Positions 26,901-39,599 of a stretch of DNA of 64,000 nt are shown here, in pieces (position 1 is the first letter of the stretch; every line of letters starts with the position of its first letter). The stretch is from Opisthocomus hoazin. Lineage: Eukaryota; Chordata; Aves; Opisthocomiformes; Opisthocomidae. A program made the translations under genes and the position numbers. The notes beneath the pieces were generated by a model. The model saw only the letters and a program-made list of their open reading frames with translations, ran no database searches and was not told where the DNA came from. Location: positions 13,650,531-13,714,530 of the forward strand of contig NC_134422.1 in the NCBI RefSeq assembly GCF_030867145.1, read 5' to 3'.

Positions 26901-29417
26901 CTAAAATGCCAGTAGTCCCATGCTCACCAAAAGCAGGGAGTGCACATTCACTTCTGTATGATCAGTTAGGGAATAAATGCCCAGTGCTGTCATGCCTGTT
27001 TGGTAACCGGTTCACTTCTCATGACCCACAGTTAGCCCTTAATTAGTCCTTAACTAGTCACTAGTGGCAGTGATTAATAAGGTGAATTGCCACTCGGGAG
27101 ACCTAATTTCCCTCCTGCTTCTTCTGTTGTGTCTATATGGACATCATATTCTTTATAGTAAGGACTGTGTGGAGTATGTCCACCTATTTTCAGGTTTTGT
27201 GCCTATTTCCATGGCAATGCTATTCAGACTCAGTTCTCTGGGACAAATTAATGTTTTAAATTACAACTCCCATAAGCATTAGCTCAAGGGACTGTATATG
27301 GCAAATTTACAACTCTTTCAATTTGTCTACAGGAAGATGAGGAACATGACTGCTTGTAAATAACAGGTTTGAGGGTATAAATCATCCCTCTGCTTCCATC
27401 CGTCTGTCCCAGAGACTCTGAAGCTAAAAATGCACAGTTCATTACCACATAGTTGTTACTCAGCCAAGTCTCAAATACCGTTAATATGCATCTTCATGTA
27501 TCGGTGACAGACGAGGGCGATCAGTTCAGCCCTGTGCTGTGCATGGCAGTAGCGGTAATGCGGGCTGGCAGAGAGCCTGCGCAGGTCCTGCGTGTGATCG
27601 GGACAGGTCCTCTGCTAAGCTGCTCCTCACAGCTTGAGGGATCTGCACGTGAGGGGAAGAGACATTCAGTTTAAATCAAACCCAGTACGGGACTCAGGAT
27701 GAAGGCAGCATCCCGCCTTTTCTTCTGAGCCCTCCAGAGACAGGACCTTGCCCGAGGGGTAAGATGAAGCCTTTGGGACAGGGATCTCTGGCACCACGGG
27801 TCTGAGGGATCCAAAACAAGGAGACCCATGTCCAGCTGTACTGCAGGTTTCCATCAGATGACAGAGACACGCATTTCCCCTCCGCTCCCCCTTCTGTGGT
27901 GACGGCTGTGCAACTTTTACCTGCTTCCCAAATGCACTGAGGCTTAACGTATTGATTTGTGTCGGGAAGAGGACAGAGCAGACACCGCTAGAAGTGCAAA
28001 GCAGCATCTAGCAGGCGCGGGTTAGCAGTTGAGTGATGGGTGCTACAGGAACGCTCACAAGTAAATAATAAATCTGTCTCGTCTCTGATGCATGATGCAC
28101 AGCAACTCATTCCTTCCCCTCCGCACAGACGCTGCTCAGGTATGGTGGCTGGCTACGTGCTCAGCAATGGCCTTCCCCTGAACGTGGGATAGCAATGCAG
28201 GCCCCACCGCACTATCTTGGCTTTGAAGAATATTATAGTAGCTTTAAAGCTCTCAGACATTAAGAGACCATTACTCACTGTCTCCTCAGAGCTGATGGAG
28301 TCCTTGCCCTACGTGTTCTCCATTTAACAAATGTCACTGATTATTTTACAACACACTGCGCCAAGGAACAGGGGAATCTTTCAATTCAAACAGAACTGCA
28401 ATAGATTTAAACAGCCAGGAGTGCTTCGCGCTTGCTTGGGAGCAAAGCGGTTCTGCAGGCAAAGGTCAGGGTAACAAGCCCTGAGAGAAACTGCCCTGAA
28501 CAGAAGGACTTTGTGCCGGCAGACTCTGCCCGTCCCTTGCAGCCAGTTACGGGTGGCTGCACAGCAGACCCAGCAGTAAGGCTGAGATGTGTCCAACATC
28601 ACGCAGTAAGTCTGTAGCAGGATTAGGGCTCACATGCTCCAGCTCGTGCCCAGCTGAGCAGTGCCATATAGTGAGCTCTGGACACTGCAGTCAGGCCCCC
28701 CAAGGTGTCTGAGGTGGGAGGAGAGGCCAGCATGGAGCCAACAGTGAACTTCCCACACAGGCAGCACCAGCTCAACCATGCTGTTGTTTCAGCTTCCATG
28801 CAGTGGAAGATTGAGTTGACATCAAATCATCATCATTTCAAGCAAATATGAATGTTTCATCTACATCAGCCCAGGAGATAATGTGAAAGTCTACAAATTT
28901 AGTTAATGGTAATCATGAACCTAGATCCTAGTAATGTTACAAAGGGCAATTAATAATTTTACTCCTCTTTATACAGAGAAAATGCTATATCATACCTTAG
29001 TATTTTTTTTTTAAGTCTGAACTCAGCAAGTATAAAGTGGTGCAGCAAATCTACAGTATCATAAAAACTCCCACTCCCAGTGCATATTGGATTTAATACC
29101 ATTATCTACAGATAGTATGTGTTCCTGTTCTTCTGAAATCATCCATTCCTCATCTATGCTTAATTACTTTATATGAGAGATGCTTGAAAATTATTTCCCC
29201 CATATGGAAAACTTGAATGAAAATGAGAACATTCTGGTCTGGAATCAAAATTCTCAGTAGAAAACTGCTGTGGTTTTTTCCTTTCTTTTTCCTCAAATGC
29301 ACAAAGCACTCTATTAAAAGTTTTGAGGCTTGGTTTCATATGGAAAAGTATCAACTTTCTCATTTTTTTTTCCAAAGAAAGCAGATGTAGTCCATGAGTT
29401 GCTTTCTGCTATGTCAA
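17999..29417. other. Non-coding DNA, no gene recognised
   Basis: No exon or RNA gene is recognised over 11.4 kb. Open frames up to 171 codons (22557-23072, plus) resemble no protein family I know and have no convincing splice context. Short CA runs occur near 23343 and 26847, and a T-run at about 18597-18607. A possible ancient LINE relic near 25.6 kb is listed separately. Confidence 0.55.
25500..25760 (+). mobile_element. Possible ancient CR1-like LINE relic
   Basis: The order of a purine-rich stretch, the block at about 25585-25640 (GAAATGGGGGAATTTATGAAG, then a pyrimidine-rich TTTTTTCCTCCTGCCTC) and an A-rich block near 25710 resembles the pre-RT linker of old CR1 copies. There, an E/K-rich segment precedes FFASVF and then a segment like KSPGPDG. 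Decay is heavy and no reading frame survives. The call rests on resemblance only; it could be unrelated AT/GA-rich DNA. Confidence 0.25.
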
Positions 29418-30358
29418 CATTTAACATCTTTATCAATGATCTGAATGAGGGGGTTGAGTGCTCCCTCAGTAAGTTTGCAGATGACACCAGGTTGGGTGCG
29501 AGTGTCGATCTGCTCGAGAGTACGAAGGCTCTGCAGAGAGATCTGGACAGGCTGGATCGATGGGCTGAGGACAGCTGTATGAGGTTCAACAAGGCCAAGT
29601 GCCAGGTCCTGCACTTGGGTCATAACAACCCCATGCAACGCTACAGGCTTGGGGAGGAGTGGCTGGAAAGCTGCCCAGTGGAAAAGGACCTTGGAGTGTT
29701 GGTCAACAGCCAGCTGAACATGAGCCAGCAGTGCCCAGGTGGCCAAGAAGGCCAATGGCATCCTGGCTGGTATCAGGAATAGTGTGGCCAGCAGGAGTAG
29801 GGAGGTGATTGTCCCCTGTACTTGGCGCTGGTGAGGCCACACCTGGAGTACTGTGTTGAGTTTTGGGCCCCTCACTACAAGAAGGACATTGAGTTGATGG
29901 AGTGTATCCAGAGAAGGGCAACAAGGCTGGTGAGGGGTCTGGAGAACAAGTCTTATGAGGAGTGACTGAGGGAACTGGGGCTGTATAGTCTGGAGAAGAG
30001 GAGGCTGAGGGGGGACCTTATTGCTCTCTACAACTACCTGAAAGGAGGTTGTAGCGAGGCAGGTGTTGGTCTCTTCTTCCAGGTAACTAGTGATAGGACG
30101 AGAGGCAACGCCCTCAAGTTGCATCAGGGGAGGTTTAGATTGGATGTTAGGAAAAATTTCTTTACTGAAAGGATGGTCAGACATTGGAACAGGCTGCCCA
30201 GGGAGGTGGTTGGGTCACCATCCCTGGAGGTGTTTAAAAAACACGCAGAGGTGGTACTTCGAGATATGTTTTAGTAGGCATGGTGGTGTTGGGTGGACAA
30301 TTGGAACTGGTGATCTTAGAAGTCTTTTCCAACATATGATTCTATGCTTCTATGATTC
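29418..30358 (+). mobile_element. CR1 LINE fragment (copy D, same tail type as copy A)
   Basis: The copy opens in the reverse transcriptase just before motif [14 protein letters not shown], then [16 protein letters not shown], then [15 protein letters not shown] and [16 protein letters not shown]. After a frame change near 29740 it continues with [26 protein letters not shown], and [17 protein letters not shown] and [13 protein letters not shown]. In the stretch after KSYEE a TGA stands where copy A has CGA (12768-12770, encoding Arg). The 3' tail has the GTTTTAGTAGGCATGG and GGAACTGGTGATCTTAGAAG blocks and ends in degenerate octamers near 30358. It is 5' truncated and inactive. Confidence 0.92.
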
Positions 30359-33300
30359 AAAGCTAAAATTTTCTTGGCATTAGGTTGCACTACACACTGC
30401 ACTGCTCTCACTGCTACTGCAGCTGGCAAATATCCAAAAGGTCTCAGTATCGCTGACAGACACTTTTTTTTTTAATGCTCTGACAGTGTGCCTTGCACCA
30501 ATACCCTGGGTTGTGCTCACTGGAAAAAGCTCCGTGGAGGGGAGGTGAATTTGCAGAATCAGACCCAGGGAAAAAGGTCTATATAAAAACAATATTTTTG
30601 AACCCACCTCCTTGTTCCTTCAGGATTGTGCCAGAGGCAGTCTGGCAGTTCTCAGCACTGCTTTCTGCAGGCACAGTGATCCTCTGCAACCACAGCTGGA
30701 ACAGACTTTTTCACCTTTTACCCTAGGACCCAACAACCTTCCTCTGGGCCTCGTCAGAGCCATCCATTTGTGAAATGGCTGTGCAAAAGGGGCACAAAAG
30801 GCAAGAAGAGCTTGGATACTGTTCCAGCTTTAATGTAATAACAGAGGTGCTACCCAGAAGCAATGTACTCTGCATCCCTCAGTCCCTCCAAGATCCCAAT
30901 TAATATGATTCCATTAACTTCAAAAGGTGTGCTAAGTAGTAATGCTTTGGGCCATTAATTCCAACAAGTGTGCTCTTGGTATGACACTTGCCTTAATTAG
31001 TACTATAACCCACTACTTGACTGCTAGCTTTGCAAGTAATAATTCATACACATGTCCCCCATAAACAGAACTTTGGGTCCTCTCTGATAGAAACTTCGCA
31101 TATTGGTACATGCTAAAAAATGCCACAGGGGCACAGGATTTAAAATTTTGAAGAGAAATGTAGGAGAAAAGAAAAGGGCTTAAAAAGATGTTGCTGGAGT
31201 TACTGCAACTCTTTGAACCTCAGTTATGCCCTAGGGTCTGTTAGGCTTCAAAACTGACCATTTATGATGTTCTTCAGAGATCCACCAAAAAGCAGTAGAC
31301 TGGAGAAAATTGTCTCTGGACGGCATTAGTCTGTAGCAAGCTCTAGACATCTTGTAATAGATCTACCTGGGATAAAGTCAGCTGAAACTGATTTTGTCCC
31401 TTCCCACTATCTCCTGCAGCAGCAGCAGCCAGAACTCTCATCTTACTACCAAAACAAAAGCAGCTTTCACAGGCCAGAGGATCAGGATATCTAACTTCAT
31501 GTAAGGATCCCTTACAGATCTGAGCTTAGTTCACTTTCTCCCACACCTTCTAAAACTTGAGAAGTACTAAGTACTGAAAACAGTCAGCAAAGCCAGTGTC
31601 AATCTAGGCAGTGTTTTCTGAAAGAGCCAACCGCAAATAACTCAGGACAGAAAGAGGCCATGATGCCCTGTAACATACAAGCTCTTGAGATGGATACATT
31701 TTGGCCAGAAGTCTCCCAAGGTCAAGTCTCCCAAAAACATGCAGTTTTGCTAAAGGGCCAGATCTCCAGCAAGGCATGCTGGAAACGTATCAGCACAGGA
31801 GGGCAACAGTGCTAGTGGGTATGAGCCAAACTGTCCATGGAAGTATGGAGGACACTGGATATTGAGTCAAGACAGGAAATGTAACCAAAGATGTCACCCT
31901 CTTCAAAGATGTTCTGTTCGGGTTTGGCCGTAGAAAGTGACAGAGATTCGGACGCATAGTGTGTCTTCTAAATGTTATCTCATTCTCCACCAAGACACAA
32001 CAAACAAATGTTCCTGGTAACAACCTGCCTTGTAGCTAAGTAAGATAACACGAATGGCTGAGAGATGCCAAAAATGTTTTTTCCAAACCACTCATTCCTT
32101 GTTTTTCCAGCTGAGACTGCCAAGAAGAGAGGCATTGACTGCCAGTTAGAGTTTCTGAAGGCAACACTGCTCCAGAAAGAATTCAGATGAGACCAAACCA
32201 CTCATTTCCCACAGGACTTCATTTCCATCAGCAGGAAGAAAATGTAATACAACCCTGCAGGCCTTTGACACTGAAGTCTGCGGATCCCAGCCTGATCTCT
32301 ATTATACTCATGTAAATGAAGGCCTGCTTGTGCCACGGAGTTGGTGACATTTCACCACTGCAGTATTAGTAAGGCCCCAGATACAACCTTCCCTGACATG
32401 CATTCTGAAAGGAGATGGAAGATGCCTTGATTATAATTCACTGTCATCTTCCCTTGCATGTGCGGCTTGGCCAATTGCTAAAAGAAAGGAAGGATAAGTC
32501 CTAAGGTCAAAGGGGAGAGCTGTGCTGGTGCAGTAGCTGGAGCAGCTCTTCCCCATACTAGACCAGTGCAAATTCACTGGATGAAGAGGTTAACCGAGAT
32601 GAGAAAGGACATCAGTCCCCCTCTCCCACCTCCTTGCCACAGCACTTGGATTTCACACATTACCAGTGCAGTCTCCTGCCTTCCCTCAAGCTTAATGACC
32701 TATGAATGACATGAAGGGAACCTAGCAATTCCTGGAGACTGGGTCAGCAAACCTGCACTCACCCACACATAGCACACAACTCCAACACACCAGCTTATCG
32801 CCTGCGGGGTGTTTGGACTGGGGCAGCATCCACCCCACCAGACTGACACCCTCCCCACGCCAGCAGCCTTCCTCTTTCCCAAAAAGACTCTGAGACCCTC
32901 AGTGATTATGGTCATTCTTCAGCTTTCTGCTAGAAGCATACTGAGGAACAGCCCAGAAAAAAATACCTGTTTGAACCAAGCTGAGTGTGATGTTTTGATG
33001 GAGCATGATGCATGAGTGGCTTGCAGCCACTAAGGGATCAGTCATAAACATCCATTCCCACTAATGCAGTCATGAGCAGCTGGTCTCAGTAGATCTGAAA
33101 AGCAACACAAGACAGCAGCCATTAACAGGTTAAATGAAAAATAAGCAAAAGACATGGGCATAACCCAAATTATTGCTCCAGTCCCAGTGTGTTCAGTGCT
33201 AGAAATAGCTCAGACTGAGGTTCAAGCCACAGGATTGCCAAACAGCTCCCTGACCCCTCACACTTCAGGAAGGCCGAGTCTGGTTTTCGTGGCTTGACTC

Positions 33301-36300
33301 TTACTGCCAAAGACTTTTTTCTCAGGGGCTGGTCCAAGTCTGTGAACTGTGCAGCCTGCAGGATCTAAAAGCCACTGCAAACCGCCCTAGCTCTCCTTCC
33401 AAGTGTGAGGCCCATTTCTCAGCGAAGCAGGCCATTTAATGCCACTCATGCTTGAAGTGAAAATGTTGTGCAGTTTTTTAAAGCTCTCCTCCTGTCTTCT
33501 ACTGGGGAGAGGAGAAAAGTGGAAGCATGTGAGGAGCCATTGGCTCTCCCCATTTAATGTGGGACTGAGGCAGACAGGCACCTCAGCATCATCAGGGGGT
33601 CAGATCTCTAACGGCTGGTTAGAAGAACCTGCAGCAAATCTCTATCCACGCTCAATAACAGCTCCTGGTCAAAACCACCCATAAGCATCAGGAAATTCAG
33701 CCTGGATTCTGCTGAGGGTAGCAATGGCCAAACTATACGGTTTTCCACATCACTCTGGAAACACTATCTGCTAACAAGAGAGTCACTAAACAGAAACGCC
33801 ACTTGTTTCAGACACACATAGCTGGCTCTGGAAGATGTCAGCTCTGATATAAATTAGTTACTATAAAAGGGAAAACCCAACACTGGAAAAAAAAAAAGGA
33901 AGGAAATAATATGAGAGGCTTTTCTTGGTTCATGACTGGAACAGCTACTGTCATTTAAATTTTATTAGGAAAGATTAAAAGGAGCCTTGGAGTGAAGCTG
34001 CTGTGATGAAGTGGTCCCAGGGTCTCTATAACTCTGATTGGCACCATACTGATGTGTCAGCCTGACAAAGTTATGATAGTTATTATGCTGGCCCTAAAAC
34101 AGACCCTTCAGCCTGAAGCAAAATAATAAAAAATGGGGAAGAAATCTCCAGAATGCAGGAAAACTCAATCCAGTTGGGCACAGAAGTAGACATTTACCTC
34201 AGCATTACTTTTCTCAGAGGTGAGGTAGTAGTAGACAGTCAATACTGCCAAATCTCAGATGGACTGATAATTCTCTCACAGATGTCTTTGGCCTGTAGGT
34301 GATGCTTGGTGCATAGCTGGTCCATGCCTGCCCTCCCCTACAGAAGCAGGGCCCCTGGGACACAGGAGGGAGCAGGCTGAGAAGCCTCTCATCAGGTCAA
34401 GACAGCACCTGCCTTGCTCATACTGGCTGTGTCTGTCCCCCCAAAACAGCACTGCAACAGGCTCTGTGAGCAAAGCGGGCCCTCTGGCTTTATACCCATC
34501 TTCACCCTAGCCATAGGTAAGGAAGCAACAAAGGGTCCTTGGGCTGGTGCCACCACTCTCAACCACTCTGGAGAGAGCTATCACCTCGAAGTCACAAATG
34601 CCCATCCCCACGTCACCAGCCCCCCAGAGCACAGCTGTAAAAATCTCAGCTTCTGCCTTTGAAAGATCTCCCTGCCCTCGAGGTACCTTTTGACGCATGC
34701 AACCTACTCACTGACCGCATTATACTACACATCCGAGCCAGCGTTATCTCTGGCTGCAAGAGAAACTGCCTGCATAAGCACAGCCGGCAAACAGGAGCAT
34801 AATGAGCCCTTCTCACCACCCCAAAGTTGAAGGTGAGATCCCTTTTTAATAATAGGGTATTTGGAAGGATTTATAGGCTCTGGTTGTCTCAATACACAAA
34901 TGACAGCATCAATCAGAGCCAGACAGCAGAGGAGGAAAGCAATATACCTGCTAGGTGAGGGGAATGCTGATGTAAGGCACAGGCAGCAGTGGCTGTGAGT
35001 GGCAGGAGCTGAGGTTTGTGCCTGTACACTCCCACCTGGCAAGGCAGGTGGCAGCTAGCAGTAAATACGAAAGAAAAACTGCATTCTGCATCCCAAGCAT
35101 GTTTGGCTTGTATTTTAGGACAGACTAAGCCCCTCTGGTTCCGTCCCTTCCCGCCTCAGGGACTCTCTACTGCTGCTTACGTAAAACCACAGGGCCTCGC
35201 AGACCAAGAGGCTTCTTTCAGGTTGGTTTGCACCCCACAGCCCCTCACTGTTGCAGAGGTGGTGGATGCAGAGTGCTCATCACATAGCACAGAAGATACA
35301 CGCATCTGTATGGCAGATCACTGCTGACTGACAGCCCTATTATTCCTCCACCAGTTTTAAGGTGAAACACACCAGGCAAAATTGATCTATTTCCTTGTTC
35401 AGAGGTTGGAAAAACACAGGAAGTCTAGTTGCAATAGCTGCATTCTTTAAAGACACCTTGAGGAAAGAACAGTGCTTTGAGGCAACCAAAAATCCACAAG
35501 CAGATGATACTCCTGTGTTGCAGTAAACACATCCTGAACAATATGGCATATGGACTCAGTCAGGGGCACCATGTTACCTGCCCGTGGAGTCAACTGGCAA
35601 TCCACCGTACATCTGCGCGGGTCCACCACCCTTTCTGTCCCCTGCACATGGGAGGGGAAGAGCTGTAATACCAGTGCAGGAGATATCGTACAAGAACAAG
35701 GCAGGTGATGCCTTGAAAAGGGGCACAAGGTTGGAGAGATTGTTTGTTTTCACAGTGTTTGATCTGCAAAGTCAAAGCAGCAGGGGAGCCTTCCCATCCA
35801 GCGGGAATATTTTAATTCATATTCACCCAGAGAGAACTGTTTAATTTGAACAGGTCAGGGGTTCAGTTTGCTTTTCAGCTTGCACTGTGCTCGCCTAGTT
35901 GTTTAACAGATAATACCTAGCACAGTTTGAAAGGAAATGTACGCTCACGTATTTTCAAAGATTTCCAGCAAGTCTTCTGGGCAATGTTCCAAATTTAGAA
36001 CTTATCTGGAAACTAGCGAAACCTATTGAGTTGGGAGTTTAATTGTGCTATTCCATTAGCTACTGCACGCATGTGAACACACTGTACAGTAAATCTTGTG
36101 TTTCGCTCCTGTGGCTGCTCTACTGAAACAAGTACTGGGTAGGAAATGGGTTCCCAACCCACAGAGATTTTTGCAACTCTGAAAAATCCTGTTTTAGAAC
36201 AAAACCAAGGCCTCTCAAATCCTTTCTGAAACAAAACACATGTATACCCCAGTGGCTAGTGGCTGTCAGCTGGGACAGGGTGATACTCTTCAAGTCCAGG

Positions 36301-39300
36301 TTGATTTCTCAGCAGGTCTCCTGCATGCCACTGTCTCTGCTGCACTTTGCACTCCATAAATATCACAGCTTCAACCAAACAGTGACTTGAACTCAGCTTT
36401 CTCAAGGCTAATGAATATTTCTTTTCTACAAAGCAGAACAGTTTCCATAGGACAAGCTAATAAAAACCTGCCCAAAAATACCCAGGAACCTGGTACACGA
36501 AGTTGGGATACATTCATTCAAGCTCACATTCAGCAGCTCGCATTCCCACAGCTCCTGCCGCCCAGATGAGTGCTGCAACTCCCATGCTATGCAGTGTAAT
36601 AGAGCATGCAGTCATTTCTCTGTATGTCCTCGATCCAAGCAGAGTTTAATCAAAACCACCTCCCTTTTGAGAAGTATTTTCTGAGTAAAACTATTTCATC
36701 AAAATATTTTCAGCCATTTCAAGTACAACAGCTCAAACCCATTTATTGCATTGTGCATACTCTGCCATTTAGCAGATCAATAGGCCATCTTTGCCTTTGT
36801 CGCTAGCTACAGTAAGAACTTTTGCTGCTGCAGACTCTACCTTCTTTCCGTGCGCTTTTAACAACACTTCTTCCTCCAGCTTCTGTTTGCTTCCATGCAC
36901 TTTGCAGATACACTCGTGAGCAAAGTCAGCATCTCATTCATGGGACAGACAAGACAGAACAAAGGGAGGGCTGAAAATACACCTCTCTTGCAAAAGGGAA
37001 AGCTGAAATCTCTGTCGTTCTGCAGCGCAAACTGAGCAAGCAACAAAGAAAGACCGTCACTTTCCCAGTAAGCCCCAGAAAGCCAGCGGGCAGCGCAGAA
37101 GCATATTGTGGGCAATTGGGCTAACAGAGCAAACACCCAAAGGGCGCAGGACTGAGTATGTCCCCCTGTGCTCTGCAGACTGCAGCCGATTAATTCCTTC
37201 CACCGCCCCCTCCACCCTCCCAGCACAGGAGCGCCTGCCCAGCACCTGCCTTGTAGCCAGCACACACCTTCCCAGAGCTGACATCTGGGATGTAGCTTTG
37301 CTTTCAGTGCCACTGCATGGCCAGCCCGGGGACTGGCATGTTCTCCCCCAGCCCAGCATCTGCCCACCACAACAGTGATGGTAGAGGCGTGCTGTCCAAC
37401 TCACAGAGCTCATCGTCAGTCACTCCTGCGTCAGGGGCGTACAGGAGCGCAAGCCAGCAGGCAGAAGAGGCTCCTTCTCCACGGACATCTGCAATCTGAT
37501 GGATAAGCCAGCCTTTGAAGGTGATATTATGCATGTTTTCCAGACATTTTATCACTCTTGACCCTTACTAACCAAAGGCCTTACAGAAGGATACCTCAGT
37601 TTCCCCATCAGCACACTCAAACACAAACAGATATAATCACCAAGCACTTTCCCTCAGTTTCAAGAAAAAAACCCCAGCATTTTCCGACATAAAGATCTCA
37701 CAGTTACCGCCAGATCTTGGGAAAGAGCTGCAGCAGTTTCTCCCTCTTCCTCCAGGGCTTTAGGGCTCATTACAAAACTAACAGATAGACTGGGTTTGAC
37801 TGTTAGGAGCTTTTTCGTAAGACAATCTATCTGCAATTGAAACAGCTTAGTACACAGCATGAACACAACATAATTTATCTTAACTGAAAGCAGGTCCAAT
37901 CTGGCACTGTTTGTCTTAGAAAGCGAATCTCCCTCCCAAGGTTATTCGAGTTGCACAAAGCTCTGCATCATGGAGAGGATGATGCTGAGGACTTGCTACT
38001 GGAGGGGGAAAAAAAACAAGGCAGGCAGCCCTTCCGGGGAATCGCTCAGTACCTTGCAGCCCATCCAGCTGCGGAGCTATAGGATACATTCATCAGTTTC
38101 AAGCAGTTCTTTGGCTGGAAATTGCTACTACCTCTCTGCATTCCATACACCGAGATGCAAGTCAAATTCTTCCTGCAGGTGAGAGCAGCAGCAAACTGTA
38201 ACTCTGAGATAAGAAAAGTGTGTCAGGGAGTCCTGTCATCAGCCCAGGTTTATCATGATGAAGATTTGAAGGTTTGGATGATGGCTGAGCAAAAAATTGA
38301 TCATAACCCATAAAACAGGCTGACCTCAGACAGTCTGAGGCTTTTTTCAGGCTTTTTCAGTCAATTCTGAGCCCTTTCCTACTACAGGTCACACTAAATG
38401 TCTCATTTTCCTCCCTAGAAACTGCAATGATTTAAACAAACATCCCTTTTGACAAATCATGTCACATTTTATTCTGAGGTTGTCAGAACAAAACCTTCCT
38501 TGGAAAAGCTCTCTCTTCCTTGGAAAAGTTCTCCCTCTTCATTTTTGGCCCAAACAATTCACTGAACTCAGCCCAGATTTCCAAACAATTTCATTCTGCA
38601 AAACTGTATTTTTTAGAGAATTAAGTATTCCTCAAGAGGCATTCCCCCTATGCTGATGACCTCAACCATTTTCTTCTTTGACGTGGTAAGTGATAAAAGA
38701 CAACTAAGCACGAACAAAACACTCCTTTACCACTACACAAGTGATTCCACTCCCAACCACTTTTTCATGTTATCTACAGGCTCCTGAGACCTCCAGAGAC
38801 ATGAAGCTCCTCCTGAGAGAGGAAATGACTTGCCTACAGCCAAACCAAGTCAATGGCAAGGCAAAAGGGAATTCTTGCATTGCAACTCTCTGCTTGAACC
38901 ACAAAACACCCTTGAGAGGAAGAGATTTATTTCTACAGTTTCCTGATTTGCAACAGAAGCACCACCACAGGGGTTACCGCGAGGAATAATCATTAACAGG
39001 AATATCAGTCGTGCCCAAAAGCACCAGATATGACAACAATTGCATTTGTGCGAGATGTCATCCCCACACCTAGTGAGAGACAGGCCTTGGAGCGGAGAGC
39101 TTGAAGCCTGTGAGGACAGCAAAAGGCTGCGATGGGAAGCGTTAGTCCCTTTCAAATGCAGAAAGAGGCAGTGACTCCACGGCATTCATTCTGCATTCCC
39201 ACAGCAGCAGACTGGCAGCGTACTCAGGCCGGACTTTCTTCCTTAATGTGTATTAGCCAAGAAAGCACAATTCATCTGTGCACATCTCCCATTTGTCCCT

Positions 39301-39599
39301 GGATACTACTGAGACTTTCTTCGTGGCCTCACTCCATGCCGACCGCCTCCTCCCATGCAGAATAGCAGCGGTCACAGCGAGGATGCGCAGACGAGATTCC
39401 TTTTCAACCCATCGGATAAACACCATAGCAAGCTCTTGAGGCTGACTGTGCGTGAACTGAGGTAACAAGACTGCGGTGTGCCTTGCCTATTTCCAACTCC
39501 TGCAGCTCTGTGCAGTTTCAGCATGGCTGCTAACTTGTGTTCCCCAGAAGCGCCAGCAATGCTCAGCAACGACCGATGCCCTCCTCCTCGGGGGGCACG
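30359..39599. other. Non-coding DNA, no gene recognised
   Basis: No exon, RNA gene or clear transposon is recognised. ATTA cores cluster at about 30895-31040. A 20-bp unit containing CTTCCTTGGAAAAG is directly repeated at 38494-38533. The longest open frame (170 codons, minus, 36858-37370) is Cys/Trp/Ala-rich, has no recognisable domain and looks like chance. CpG density starts to rise after about 39.4 kb, towards the island that follows. Confidence 0.55.
38494..38533. repeat. Short tandem duplication, two 20-bp units
   Basis: CTTCCTTGGAAAAGCTCTCT is followed directly by a near copy with GTTCTCC at its end. This is a simple local duplication with no evident function. Confidence 0.7.

Noticed and set aside
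36858..37370. A 170-codon minus-strand frame and the overlapping 83-codon frame at 37304-37555
   Set aside because: Cys/Trp/Ala-rich, with no motif that I could tie to a family; overlapping frames suggest local composition rather than coding.
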